Shown here: positions 1 through 8,728 of the stretch, in pieces | How the letters are laid out: the number at the start of each line of letters is the position of its first letter | Numbering within the stretch: the stretch's first letter is position 1 | From: Catellatospora coxensis | Lineage (GTDB): Bacteria; Actinomycetota; Actinomycetes; Mycobacteriales; Micromonosporaceae | Assembly (NCBI RefSeq): GCF_016862635.1 | Contig: NZ_BONI01000016.1 | Location: forward strand, 1-64,000 | Direction of reading: 5' to 3' | DNA length: 64,000 nucleotides | Position numbers and translations under genes: made by a program | Notes under the pieces: model-generated | Databases searched by the model: none | What the model was told of the DNA's origin: nothing | What the model saw: only the letters and a program-made list of their open reading frames with translations

Positions 1-783
1 CGTCAGCTGGTGCAGGTGATCACGCCGCCGGTCGGCGATGCGGGCATGGATCCGGGCGACCCTGGTCCGGGCCTTGGCGCGGTTGGCCGAGCCTTTCTGC
101 TTGCGGGCCAGGTCACGCTGGGCGCGGGCCAGCCGCCGCCGGTCGGCGCGTTCATGCCGCGGGTTGGTGGTCTTCTCGCCGGTGGACAGGGTCAGCAGGC
201 TGTCGAGGCCGACGTCGACACCCACCGCGCCAGATGCCGCGGTCGGCGTGATCACGTCGTCGCAGAGCAGGGACACGTACCAGCGTCCGGCCGCATCCTG
301 CGACACGGTCACCGTCGAGGGCGTACAGCCTGCCGGCAGCGGCCGCGACCACACGACGTCGAGGGGTTCGGTCATCTTCGCCAAGGTGAGACGACCGTCG
401 CGCCACCGGAACGCGCTGGCGGTGTACTCCGCCGACCGGCGCGAACGCCTCTTCGACTTGAAGCTCGGATGCTTCGCGCGTCTGGCCCAGAAGTTGCCGA
501 ATGCGGTCTGCAGGTGCCGCAGCGCCTGCTGCAACGGCACGGACGAGACCTCGTTGAGAAACGCCAGCTCGTCGGTCTTCTTCCAGCCGGTCAGCAGCGC
601 CGAGGTCGCGTTGTAGCCGATCCGCTCCCGGCGCAGGGTCCACGCCTCGGACCGGGCGGCCAAGGCGATGTTGTAGACCAGCCGGACGCACCCGAACGTG
701 CGCGACAGCTGCGTGGCCTGTACGTCGGTCGGGTAGAAGCGGTATTTGAACGCCCGCTTCACCGTCCTGGCCACGGCTCGCAT
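1..783 (-). CDS. tnpB: TnpB RNA-guided endonuclease (3' end outside window)
   Basis: TnpB is the transposon-encoded, omega-RNA-guided DNA nuclease ancestral to Cas12. About 261 residues are present, starting at ATG 783 with a weak AGG before it. The N-terminal helix-turn-helix region carries the family signature (KRAFKYRFYPT, then TFGCVRLVYNIAL and GWKKTDELAFLNEV). The first RuvC motif, with its catalytic Asp, is seen as GVDVGLDSLLTLSTGEK, followed by the basic RRLARAQRDLARKQKGS helix. The RuvC Glu and zinc finger would lie beyond the window edge, so activity cannot be judged. The reading frame upstream of the ATG stays open into the cupin remnant for 140 codons. Confidence 0.9.
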   Translation of the reverse strand, partial: MRAVARTVKRAFKYRFYPTDVQATQLSRTFGCVRLVYNIALAARSEAWTLRRERIGYNATSALLTGWKKTDELAFLNEVSSVPLQQALRHLQTAFGNFWARRAKHPSFKSKRRSRRSAEYTASAFRWRDGRLTLAKMTEPLDVVWSRPLPAGCTPSTVTVSQDAAGRWYVSLLCDDVITPTAASGAVGVDVGLDSLLTLSTGEKTTNPRHERADRRRLARAQRDLARKQKGSANRAKARTRVARIHARIADRRRDHLHQLT

Positions 784-889
784 CCTATCTGGGCGCTCGG
801 TAAGCCTGCGGCGGGGTGCGGGTGGACGCCGGTCCGCCTTGGCTGCGGATCGGCTGTGCCTGTCCTGCTGCGCAGGGGTTTCGTTTCCT

Positions 890-909
890 CTCCGGCCTGA
901 AGGCCGGAG
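890..909. repeat. IS605 end hairpin
   Basis: Perfect inverted repeat CTCCGGCC-TGAA-GGCCGGAG (8-bp stem, 4-nt loop), about 107 bp upstream of the TnpB start. Sub-terminal imperfect or perfect hairpins at this position are what TnpA recognises as single-stranded ends in IS200/IS605 elements. The assignment as left end follows from its position relative to tnpB. Confidence 0.7.
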
Positions 910-912
910 TAT

Positions 913-1203
913 CCACGAAGCAATTCGATGACGGCTGTCCAGCACGATCAGCGGATCACCGGTGACGCCCTCAGCTGAGGCAACCCGGGTGGCAAGGCGC
1001 ACTCGCCCCTGCATCACGTACAGGGTGACGTCGCCTGGGCTTTCGTGTTCGGCCAGGGATTCGCCGGCACGCAGGGCCAATATGCTCTGACGCAGTATGC
1101 GAGCGTGTCCGCCGTAGACCGTCTGCACGCTGCGCCCGCTGGATGAGCCGCGGGCGGCGTCCATGAGCTGGGTCGCCAATGCCGTCAACGACGATTTGTC
1201 CAT
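913..1203 (-). pseudogene. Small cupin protein, 3' truncated by the tnpB insertion
   Basis: Starts at ATG 1203 and encodes about 97 residues before foreign sequence. The product begins MDKSSLTALATQL and continues with a conserved cupin strand pattern (VQTVYGGHARILRQSILALRAGESLAEHESPGDVTLYVMQGRVRLA). The last strands, normally ending in a 'PxxRHxL' motif, break off at DSRHRIASW exactly where the IS hairpin begins. Such small actinobacterial cupins are probably sensors or detoxifying proteins; the precise role is unknown. Without its final beta-strands the barrel is unlikely to fold. Confidence 0.75.
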
Positions 1204-1326
1204 GGACGGTCCCTTCGTTGGGCGGACGGTAGATTGTCAGGCCACCCCTACCGGCAGCGGCGTAGACCACGGTGGGCGGCGACATCCTCAAAGGACCGCC
1301 GATGAACCACCGCGATCCGACCGGCG

Positions 1327-2187
1327 CTACCCGGGCGGCGGGGCAATGGCCTCGTCCTGATCGACATCCGTCGGCACGATGAGCACCGGACACGCACTGT
1401 GGTGCAGCAACTGCTGGCTCACCGAGCCCAGCAGCAGTCCGGTGAGGCCGCCGCGGCCGCGCCTGCCCACCACCATCAGCAGTGCCGTCTCGCTCAGGTG
1501 CACCAGCGAGCGTGCGGTGCGCCCCCTGACCACCACTTCCCGCACGGTGACATCCGGGAACCGCTCCCGCATGCCTGACAGCGCCTCGGCCAGCAGGCGG
1601 CGTTCCTGGTCCTCGATCTCGTCGTCCTCATAGGCCAGGGGCAGCAGGTCGCCGGGGCCGGCCGGTGGCGGGCCGGTCCACGCGTGTGCCGCATACAGGT
1701 CCGAACTGCGCAGCGCCGCTTCGGTGAACGCGGCCTCCACCGCGCGCGCCGATCCGGGACTTCCGTCGACGCCGAGCACGACCTGGCCACGCGGGTGCTC
1801 TTCGCCGCGAGCGACCAGCACGGGCTGCGGGCAGCGTGTGGCCACGTGCAGCGCCACCGAGCCCATCAGCAGGCCGGTGAACCCGCCCAGCCCGCGGTCG
1901 CCGACCACCACCAGCTCTGCGTCGCGGCCCTCCTGGATGAGGACAGCCGCCGGTTCCGCGGCGACGGTCGCCGTGCTCACGTCGATCCCGGGCGCGGTCT
2001 CGCCCGCGAGACGCGCGGCATCCTCGAGCCTGAGGTCCTCAGCGCGCAGCGCCAGGTCGCCATCGGCACCTGCGGCGTGCACGATCCGCAGCGGGCGTCG
2101 GCGTCGTCGTGCCTGCGCCGCGGCCAGCCGCACGGCGTAGTTCGAGTGCGCGGACCAGTCGACTCCGACCACGACAGGACCGTCCAC
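1327..2187 (-). CDS. Tandem-domain universal stress protein (UspA family)
   Basis: A 286-residue cytoplasmic protein with two Usp domains (about 6-140 and 150-278). Both keep the ATP-binding signature G-x2-G-x9-G-S: GDRGLGGFTGLLMGS in the first, GRRGRGGLTGLLLGS in the second. Start GTG 2187 is chosen because a strong GGGGAGGTGA site lies 7 nt upstream; the longer frame to 2226 has none. Two-domain ATP-binding Usps in actinobacteria are typically induced by hypoxia, nitric oxide or stasis. The acyl carrier protein gene lies 163 bp upstream on the same strand. Confidence 0.93.
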   Translation of the reverse strand: MDGPVVVGVDWSAHSNYAVRLAAAQARRRRRPLRIVHAAGADGDLALRAEDLRLEDAARLAGETAPGIDVSTATVAAEPAAVLIQEGRDAELVVVGDRGLGGFTGLLMGSVALHVATRCPQPVLVARGEEHPRGQVVLGVDGSPGSARAVEAAFTEAALRSSDLYAAHAWTGPPPAGPGDLLPLAYEDDEIEDQERRLLAEALSGMRERFPDVTVREVVVRGRTARSLVHLSETALLMVVGRRGRGGLTGLLLGSVSQQLLHHSACPVLIVPTDVDQDEAIAPPPG

Positions 2188-2350
2188 CGGTTCACCTCCC
2201 CTGCCATGATCTCGCCCAAGCCACACCGGCGGTGGACGTTCGCACGGGTTGGCTCCGACACGGACTGCGACGTCCGCTGACGGTGCCGGCTTCGACCAGC
2301 GATGAACAACCGGCGATGACGACCCGCAGCCGGTTGGTGAGTCAGCTGCG

Positions 2351-2596
2351 TTATCGACGCGGGGGCCAGGTCAGGAACGACACCGCGCCGGCCAGCGTCG
2401 TCAGACACGGATAGTCCTCCTCGTCGATGCGGTGGCCGGTGCGGGTGGACAGTAGTTCGACCAGGCGCAGGAAGTCCACCGAGTCCAGCCCGAGGGTCTC
2501 GCGCAGGTCCGCGTCCGGGTGAAGCGCGGACAGGTCGGCGTCGGGAGCGACCTCATGCAGCGCGGTGCGGACGATCGTCTCGATGTCGTCGGGCAT
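2351..2596 (-). CDS. Acyl carrier protein
   Basis: An 81-residue ACP with the phosphopantetheine attachment Ser in GLDSVDFLRLVE (about residue 38). A GGAG site precedes ATG 2596. It is a stand-alone ACP: no fatty-acid or polyketide synthase genes are near. It sits divergently from the phosphoribosyltransferase-hydrolase gene and upstream of the Usp gene. Isolated ACPs in actinobacterial stress islands are common, but their acyl substrate is unknown. Confidence 0.88.
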   Translation of the reverse strand: MPDDIETIVRTALHEVAPDADLSALHPDADLRETLGLDSVDFLRLVELLSTRTGHRIDEEDYPCLTTLAGAVSFLTWPPRR

Positions 2597-2924
2597 CTCC
2601 ACTCCTCTGGTGTCAGTGGCGGCACTCCGTCGCGGCCTGTCGGCTGGCTCATCGTCCACCCCTGGCCGTTTCCCACATGGTCTCGCCCGACGCGTCGTCC
2701 CGGGTCAGATCACCGGGTTCCCACCGCGTCGGGAGGCGACCGCGGAGGACCGCGCCACCGCCCGGCCAGCCCGTGCGGCAACACTCGCCTCCCAGCCAGG
2801 TCGTACGGCTCGGCGGGTATGGACCACGGCGATTTCGTTGATGCTCATCTATTCCCGGGCCGCTACCGCGGTGCGAGCAGGACACTGGACGGTGACGAAT
2901 CCAGGTGGCGGTGAGGTGGGACCG
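2597..2924. other. Divergent intergenic region between ACP and phosphoribosyltransferase genes
   Basis: About 330 bp must carry the promoters of both flanking genes. I see no convincing -35/-10 pair, no clear DosR-like palindrome and no conserved small ORF. Frames crossing it lack ribosome-binding sites and family similarity. Confidence 0.5.
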
Positions 2925-4268
2925 ATGTCGTTTCGCCATCGCGTCGACGCCGGCCGGCGGCTGGCCCGGCGGCTGGAGCACCTGCGCGGGACGGATCTGG
3001 TCGTGCTCGGCCTGCCCCGCGGGGGCGTGCCCGTGGCCGCCGAGGTCGCCCGCGTGCTGGGCGCGCCGCTGGACGTCATCGTGGTGCGCAAGCTCGGTGT
3101 CCCGTTCCAGCCCGAGGTCGCCATGGGCGCCGTCGGGGAAGACGGCGCGCTCGTGCTCAACACCGACGTCCTTCGCGCGGCCCGCGTCGGCGAGCGCGAG
3201 CTGGCCGCCGTCGAACGGCACGAACGAGCCGAGGTCGACGACCGGGTCCGCCGCTTCCGCGGGCTGCGCTCCCGCGTCCCGCTGGACGGGCGGACCGCGG
3301 TGATCGTCGACGACGGCATCGCCACCGGGGCGACCGCCCGCGCAGCCTGCGAGGTGGCCCGCGCCCACGGCGCCGCACGGGTGGTGCTCGCCGTGCCGGT
3401 CGCCTCGCCGTCGGCCGTGGAGCAGCTGTCCCACGTCGCCGACGACGTGGTCTGCGTGGAAATTCCCGCCTACTTCGCTGCGGTCGGCCAGTTCTACGAC
3501 GACTTCCGCGCCACCACCGACGACCAGGTCGCGGCATTGCTCCAGCAGGCCGCAGACCAGCCCGCCGGGTCACCGGCCACGCCCGACGATCCGCCCGGGG
3601 ATGTCTGCGACCCGCCGGCCCTGGACACCGACGTCACCGTCATGGCAGGCGACACACGCCTGGCAGGCCGGCTCACGTTACCCGCCGATGCCGGCGGGCT
3701 GGTGGTGTTCGTCCACGGCAGTGGCAGCAGCCGCCACAGCCCCCGCAACCGCTACGTCGCCGCCTTCCTCAACGGCGCCGGCCTGGGCACCCTGCTGTTC
3801 GACCTGCTCACGCCACAGGAGGAGGCCGACCGTGGCAACGTGTTCGACATCGAGCTGCTCGCCGCCCGGCTCGGCGGCACCCTGGCCTGGCTCCGCGACC
3901 GGCCCGCCACCGCGCAACTGCCGGTGGGCCTGTTCGGCGCCAGCACCGGCGCCGCGGCCGCACTGTGGGCCGCCGCCGAGCCCGACGCCGGCATCGCCGC
4001 TGTGGTGTCCCGCGGCGGCCGCCCAGACCTCGCCGCGCCCCGGCTGAGCCACGTGCAGGCGCCGACCCTGCTCGTCGTGGGTGGTCTGGACACCGTGGTG
4101 CTGCAGCTCAACCAGGCCGCCGCCGCGATGCTGCGATGCGAGCACCGCCTGTCGGTGGTGCCCGGAGCGACCCACCTGTTCGAGGAGCCCGGCACCCTGC
4201 AGGCCGCCGCCGCGCTGGCCCGCGCCTGGTTCGCCAACCACCTTCCGGCACTCGGGCGGGCGGCCTGA
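2925..4268 (+). CDS. Phosphoribosyltransferase fused to alpha/beta hydrolase
   Basis: A 447-residue two-domain protein. Residues about 1-210 are a PRTase fold with the PRPP loop VIVDDGIATGATARAA and the N-terminal DLVVLGLPRGGVPVAAEVA strand-loop. Residues about 225-440 are a dienelactone-hydrolase-like alpha/beta hydrolase with the nucleophile elbow GASTG, candidate acid Asp in GGLDTVV and catalytic His in GATHLFEEP. Start ATG 2925 has GAGGTGG upstream; the frame is open further 5' but without homology. Related fusions occur beside Usp and Hsp20 genes in dormancy regulons; the substrate is unknown. Confidence 0.9.
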   Translation: MSFRHRVDAGRRLARRLEHLRGTDLVVLGLPRGGVPVAAEVARVLGAPLDVIVVRKLGVPFQPEVAMGAVGEDGALVLNTDVLRAARVGERELAAVERHERAEVDDRVRRFRGLRSRVPLDGRTAVIVDDGIATGATARAACEVARAHGAARVVLAVPVASPSAVEQLSHVADDVVCVEIPAYFAAVGQFYDDFRATTDDQVAALLQQAADQPAGSPATPDDPPGDVCDPPALDTDVTVMAGDTRLAGRLTLPADAGGLVVFVHGSGSSRHSPRNRYVAAFLNGAGLGTLLFDLLTPQEEADRGNVFDIELLAARLGGTLAWLRDRPATAQLPVGLFGASTGAAAALWAAAEPDAGIAAVVSRGGRPDLAAPRLSHVQAPTLLVVGGLDTVVLQLNQAAAAMLRCEHRLSVVPGATHLFEEPGTLQAAAALARAWFANHLPALGRAA

Positions 4269-4593
4269 GCGCCGCTCAGGCGTGCCGCACCCGGGCTGTG
4301 GCCGACGTTCCTGCGGGCAGGTATTCACGTACCAGCTGCCAGCTCGTGGTCAGCAGCCCGGTGACGCTGTGCATCACGATCGCCCGTGCATCACGATCGC
4401 CCCGGTGCGATGAGCCCGGTGCGACGCCGGACGACCCGAGCACCGTACGACGCTGGCCAGCCAGGCCAGCCACATCGGCAACACACCGGTGCGTGGTTGA
4501 CGCCCTCGGCCCGGACCGGCACATAGCGCTTCTACCGAAGGTCTTCGCGGCACTATGGTGCACGCTTGTCGATGCGTGGGTTCTTCGAGCAGG
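4269..4593. other. Non-coding stretch with a 17-bp tandem duplication
   Basis: No supportable gene. It contains two adjacent copies of GTGCATCACGATCGCCC (4369-4385 and 4386-4402). A short palindrome overlapping the upstream stop codon (CCTGAGCG-C-CGCTCAGG, 4264-4280) may act as a weak terminator. The duplication looks like replication slippage rather than a functional repeat. Confidence 0.5.
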
Positions 4594-5589
4594 TCACACG
4601 CGCTCGATGATCTCCGCGGCCGGCAGGCGGGGTGTGCGCGGCGCGGCGCCTTGTGCACGGTCGGGCATGGCGAGCCGCACGGCGATCTGCGCGTATCCGA
4701 TGTGCTCGAGCAGTCGGTTGACCAGTTGTCGGGTGCCGGGAGTCTCGACCGCGGCCGACAGCGGCAGCAGCGCGATGTCCATGGCGGTGGTGGCGAGCCA
4801 GATGTCGGACAGGGCTTGTCCGGCGCGTAGCCACGCACGCGGGTCATCGGCGAATCCGTACAGGATGGCGTAAGTGGCGGCGTCGTCGTGCTGCTCGTTG
4901 ACGGGCAGCGTGCCGATGTGGCCGAAGTCGCGGGTGGGGACCGCTGTCGAGGTCGGCCCGGTGGGGATGTCCGCGTCGGGTACTCCCGTCCCGCTGCGCC
5001 GGTCGGTGCCGGTCCACGTGTCCCGCTCGTGACGGATCGCGGGGTCGCTCGTCTCGTCGGCCTGAGCTTGGGAGACCGCCGCGGCGAGGTCAAGTACCTT
5101 GCTGCGGTCGAGTGGTTGCAGTCCGCTGAGGTGGTTCGCAGCGGTCGTTTGCAGCAGCGGGATGACCGTGGCAGGCAGGGGCTGCTGCTGGGGAGGGCGC
5201 CTGTCGGTGTGCCGGATGTCGATCGCCTCGCGGAGCCGCTGGGCGTTCGGCATCGGTTCTGCGTGATCGGTGACGGTGATCTTGGCTAGGTGGAGTGAGT
5301 CGTCCGGCTGGGGAAGGAGTTGCACTTCGGCTGCGGTCCCCGCTGCCGCGAGCGCGACCTGGACGTGGTGCAGGGCGGTGCCGCAGCTGAGCGTCGCCAG
5401 CCTGCGGTCGGGGTCGGTTGCGGGTAGCAGGCGACTCGGTTCGAGGTACAGGTCTGCGGTGCGGCTGCCGATGCGCCATCGCCACGGTTGGGTGTTGTGA
5501 ATCGACGGCGCCTGCGCTGCGGCCGCGGCTGCTGCGGCCAGGCGGTCGGCGGCGGCGACGTCGTTGAGAGGCGGCTGACCACCGCTCAT
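4594..5589 (-). CDS. Acg-type nitroreductase-like flavoprotein
   Basis: A 331-residue protein of the Acg family, a tandem half-domain nitroreductase fold that binds FMN. The family hallmark APSIHNTQPWRWRI is at about residue 25, and the second half keeps PTRDFGHIG and the LRAGQALSDIWLATT helix. Two ATGs lie in tandem; 5589 is favoured because the GGAGG site is only 1-2 nt from the first. In mycobacteria Acg is in the DosR dormancy regulon and probably sequesters flavin rather than reducing nitro compounds. Same strand as, and about 280 bp downstream of, the nuclease gene. Confidence 0.85.
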   Translation of the reverse strand: MSGGQPPLNDVAAADRLAAAAAAAAQAPSIHNTQPWRWRIGSRTADLYLEPSRLLPATDPDRRLATLSCGTALHHVQVALAAAGTAAEVQLLPQPDDSLHLAKITVTDHAEPMPNAQRLREAIDIRHTDRRPPQQQPLPATVIPLLQTTAANHLSGLQPLDRSKVLDLAAAVSQAQADETSDPAIRHERDTWTGTDRRSGTGVPDADIPTGPTSTAVPTRDFGHIGTLPVNEQHDDAATYAILYGFADDPRAWLRAGQALSDIWLATTAMDIALLPLSAAVETPGTRQLVNRLLEHIGYAQIAVRLAMPDRAQGAAPRTPRLPAAEIIERV

Positions 5590-5868
5590 CATTCCTCCAA
5601 CCGATGGGCTGTCGTCCCCAGGGCCTACTTGCCCAGTATGGCCGGGTCCGACGGCCGCGTCAGGCGAGCCGCATTCATGCAATCCGCCCTACGCAGCCAG
5701 GACGAAGATCAGGCGCATGCAGGTACAGCAGTTGCGCCCGGCGCAGCCAGGACCGTCAAGTGCAGTGGTGCGGCACGACGAGCACCGGCATCGGTGGTGG
5801 TTTCGGAGCCCGGCCAGTGCCCGGTAGCGGGCCGCGTAGTCCCTCGTGTGGCAGCTGGCCGAGTCCGG

Positions 5869-7248
5869 TCAGACCACCACCTGTTCGTCGGGTCGGGCCA
5901 CTACGGTGCACCAGCCGAGTTCGGCGTCGGCCTTTTCGGCGAGGGTGGCTGCGGCGTGCGGTTCGCCGTGTACGACGTAGCAGGTGGCTGGTGGTCGTGG
6001 TGCGCTGCTCAGCCAGGTCAGTAGATCGCGGGCGTCAGCGTGAGCGGAGAACTCGGGCAGGCCGACGACCTCAGCCCGGACGGGGACGTAGCCGCCGTAC
6101 ATCTTCAGTGATCGGGCGCCGTCCAGCAGCGCCCGGCCGCGGGTGCCGGCGACCTGGAATCCGGGCAGCAGAATCAGGTTGCGGGGGTTCGGTGCCAGTT
6201 GCTGCAGGTGGTGCACGACTCTGCCGCCGGTGGCCATCCCCGAAGCGGAGATGATCACGCACGGGTACGCCGGCTGGTTGATCTTCTTCGACTCCTCCGG
6301 CGTGTGGATCATTCTCAGTTCGCCTGGGTCGAACGGGTCACCGGCCTGCGCCCGGACCTCGTCGCGGATCTCAGGTCCGCCTTCGGTGACGGCCTTGCGG
6401 TAGACGTCGAGTGCGGCCAGCGCCATGGGGCTGTCGACGAAAACCGGCACGGGCGGAAGGTACCCGTCACGGACCAGCTGACGCAGGGCCATCAGCAGCA
6501 CCGGGGTCCGATCGACGGCGAACGCCGGGATGAGCGCGACGCCGCCGCGGCTCAGGGCACGTCTGATCGGGTCGGCGAGGTCTTCCAGGCGGCGCGGCGG
6601 GTGCGTCTGGTCGCCGTAGGTCGACTCGACGACGACCGCGTCCGACCCAGGTGCTGCTTCCGGCGGGTTGAGCAGCGGATGGTCGCTGCGCCCGAGGTCG
6701 CCGGAGAACAGCGCCGAGCGGCCGTCGGCGGCCGCGTGCACGGTCGACGAGCCGAGGATGTGCCCGGCGCGGTGCAGTGTGACGTCGACTCCGGCGGGTG
6801 TGTGCCGGCGGTGCCCGAACGGCACCGGCCGCAGCAGCTTGATCGCTTGGTCGGCGTCCGCGGTGTCGAACAGCGGCAGCGGCGTGCGGTGGCGGCTGTA
6901 GCCGTGCCGGGCGGCGAAAGCGGCGTCCTCTTCCTGCAGGTGTGCGGCGTCGCGCAGGACGATCGGGGCGAGCTCGGCCGTCCATGGCGAGCAGTAGACC
7001 GGCCCGGTGAACCCTTGGCGGACCAGGCGTGGCAGCCAGCCGCAGTGGTCGAGGTGGGCGTGGCTGAGCACGACCGCATCCGGCGGCTGGTCCAGCCCGG
7101 CAGGGCTCTGCCAGTTGCGGCGGCGCAGTTCGCGTTCGCCCTGAAACATGCCGCAGTCGACCAGCAGCCTGCCGCCCGCGGTAGTGGTGAGCAGGAATTT
7201 GCTGCCGGTCACCGTCTCGGCGGCGCCCAGGAACCGGAGCGTCACCAT
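5869..7248 (-). CDS. Beta-CASP metallo-beta-lactamase-fold RNase-like protein
   Basis: A 459-residue protein with all MBL motifs: SHAHLDHCG (motif 2), GHILGSS (motif 3 His) and FSGDLG (motif 4 Asp). The beta-CASP insert follows (DSPMA, PGFQVAGTRGRALLDG) and then the terminal FSAHADARDLL His. This is the YsgA/CPSF-73-like class of predicted Zn-dependent RNA nucleases. The ATG at 7248 directly precedes the conserved VTLRFLGAAETVTGS start; no good ribosome-binding site is visible. Homologues recur in anaerobic-stress clusters with Usp and nitroreductase genes. Confidence 0.9.
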   Translation of the reverse strand: MVTLRFLGAAETVTGSKFLLTTTAGGRLLVDCGMFQGERELRRRNWQSPAGLDQPPDAVVLSHAHLDHCGWLPRLVRQGFTGPVYCSPWTAELAPIVLRDAAHLQEEDAAFAARHGYSRHRTPLPLFDTADADQAIKLLRPVPFGHRRHTPAGVDVTLHRAGHILGSSTVHAAADGRSALFSGDLGRSDHPLLNPPEAAPGSDAVVVESTYGDQTHPPRRLEDLADPIRRALSRGGVALIPAFAVDRTPVLLMALRQLVRDGYLPPVPVFVDSPMALAALDVYRKAVTEGGPEIRDEVRAQAGDPFDPGELRMIHTPEESKKINQPAYPCVIISASGMATGGRVVHHLQQLAPNPRNLILLPGFQVAGTRGRALLDGARSLKMYGGYVPVRAEVVGLPEFSAHADARDLLTWLSSAPRPPATCYVVHGEPHAAATLAEKADAELGWCTVVARPDEQVVV

Positions 7249-7402
7249 GGCGCTGATGTGGCACCCGGAGCAGGTGCCAGCCGGATTGGCGTACAGCCTC
7301 GTGCACGTGCGGTGGTCATGATGAGATCCTGCGCCGGCCCGGCTGCGCTTGTGGCTGCCTTGGGCGAATACGGCCCGGCTGGCGCGCAAGGGTCTGCTGC
7401 CG

Positions 7403-7801
7403 TCATGTGGGCCGGTCGCGGATTCGTTGACGGTTCAGGAACTGCCGCAGTTCACGGTCGCTCACCCGCCCTGCGATCATGTGACGGGTGAGCGCCAGCA
7501 GCCACAGCGCGACGACGCAGGCGGCCGCTACCACCAGCGCGGCCACTTCGCCGGTGACCGATGCCGTCACTGCGGCAACCAGGCCGGCCGTGGCGAGGAC
7601 GAAACCTGCGACCAGCGTCGGTTTGCGCGGGCGTTCCAGCAGCAGCCTGCTGTGTTCGATCGCCGCCGTCACCGCGCCGAGGACAAGTACGCCCGCGGCT
7701 ACCGGCTTCACCTGCAGGATGCTCGGGCCGTAAAAGCCGTAGGTCGCCGCTGCCGCGCCCAGCAGGGTCGTGGACAGCGCATCGCGCCAGGTCAGAATCA
7801 T
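7403..7801 (-). CDS. Small four-helix membrane protein
   Basis: About 132 residues with four predicted membrane helices (TLLGAAAATYGFYG, VAAGVLVLGAVTAAI, LVAGFVLATAGLVAAV, VAALVVAAACVVALWLLAL) and a basic C-terminus (SDRELRQFLNRQRIRD). Start ATG 7801 has GAGG 11 nt upstream; GTG 7813, only 4 nt after a GGAGG, is an alternative. It lies 154 bp upstream of the beta-CASP gene on the same strand. I do not recognise the family. Confidence 0.7.
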   Translation of the reverse strand: MILTWRDALSTTLLGAAAATYGFYGPSILQVKPVAAGVLVLGAVTAAIEHSRLLLERPRKPTLVAGFVLATAGLVAAVTASVTGEVAALVVAAACVVALWLLALTRHMIAGRVSDRELRQFLNRQRIRDRPT

Positions 7802-7826
7802 GAGATATCCCACCTCGCCTCCCACG

Positions 7827-7866
7827 CTGCCACGGTCGCGCCGTGGCAGGCAGGGACCATGGTCCG
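7827..7866. promoter_or_regulatory. Stem-loop and DosR-like palindrome upstream of the membrane-protein gene
   Basis: Two elements lie side by side. A perfect 9-bp hairpin CTGCCACGG-TCGCG-CCGTGGCAG spans 7827-7849. A near-palindrome GGGACCATGGTCCG spans 7853-7866. The latter matches the DosR half-site pattern GGGAC-N4-GTCCC at 9 of 10 half-site positions and lies about 50 bp upstream of the gene at 7801. The regulator itself is not in the window, so binding is inference. Confidence 0.45.
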
Positions 7867-7979
7867 TGGTCAGCCAGGCCGGTTGACCCGCCGCATCCGC
7901 CGTGGCGCGGTGACCTACAGCAGGTGGGCTAGCGCGTCACCGCCGGTGCCGTTGCCAGTGACGGCGCGACGTTGTGGCT

Positions 7980-8594
<615 letters not shown>

Positions 8595-8601
8595 TCAAGT
8601 A

Positions 8602-8635
8602 GCCGCCACCTGCCCCACCGGGTGGCGGCGTTTTT
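8602..8635 (+). terminator. Rho-independent terminator after cstR
   Basis: Stem GCCGCCACC / GGTGGCGGC (9 bp, 10-nt loop) followed by GTTTTT, starting a few bases after the cstR stop codon. It separates repressor expression from the operon driven by the promoter at 8646-8704. Confidence 0.85.
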
Positions 8636-8645
8636 CGGCTCGCCG

Positions 8646-8704
8646 TATACCCCCGGGGGTATATGAAACACCGTTTTGTAATCATGTAATACCCCCGGGG
8701 GTAT
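8646..8704 (+). promoter_or_regulatory. Paired CstR operators 2 and 3 at the cst operon promoter
   Basis: Two palindromes, TATACCCCCGGGGGTATA (8646-8663) and ATACCCCCGGGGGTAT (8689-8704), have centres 42 bp apart, which is four helical turns. That spacing would let repressor tetramers bind the same DNA face. The AT-rich stretch between them (TTTTGTAATCATGTAAT) probably holds the promoter. The second operator ends 24 nt before the first structural gene. Confidence 0.88.
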
Positions 8705-8728
8705 CATTTGAGAGAGGTGAAACCTGTC

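Larger units (their letters stand above)
1..912 (-). mobile_element. IS605/IS1341-type insertion (tnpB element), incomplete in window
   Basis: The element holds a TnpB gene read on the minus strand and, upstream of it, a hairpin of the kind found at the ends of IS200/IS605 elements (890-909). The upstream boundary is estimated at about 905-915, where similarity to the interrupted cupin gene stops. The downstream end lies beyond base 1. No TnpA (Y1 transposase) is visible, so it may be a tnpB-only element mobilised in trans. The exact ends cannot be fixed without an empty-site sequence. Confidence 0.75.

Noticed and set aside
2565-2924. 120-codon 5' extension of the phosphoribosyltransferase frame
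   Set aside because: Overlaps the divergent ACP gene, has no homology, and the ATG at 2925 has its own ribosome-binding site.
4369-4402. 17-bp tandem repeat as a possible iteron or CRISPR-like unit
   Set aside because: Only two adjacent copies without spacer, no Cas or replication genes; consistent with a slippage duplication.
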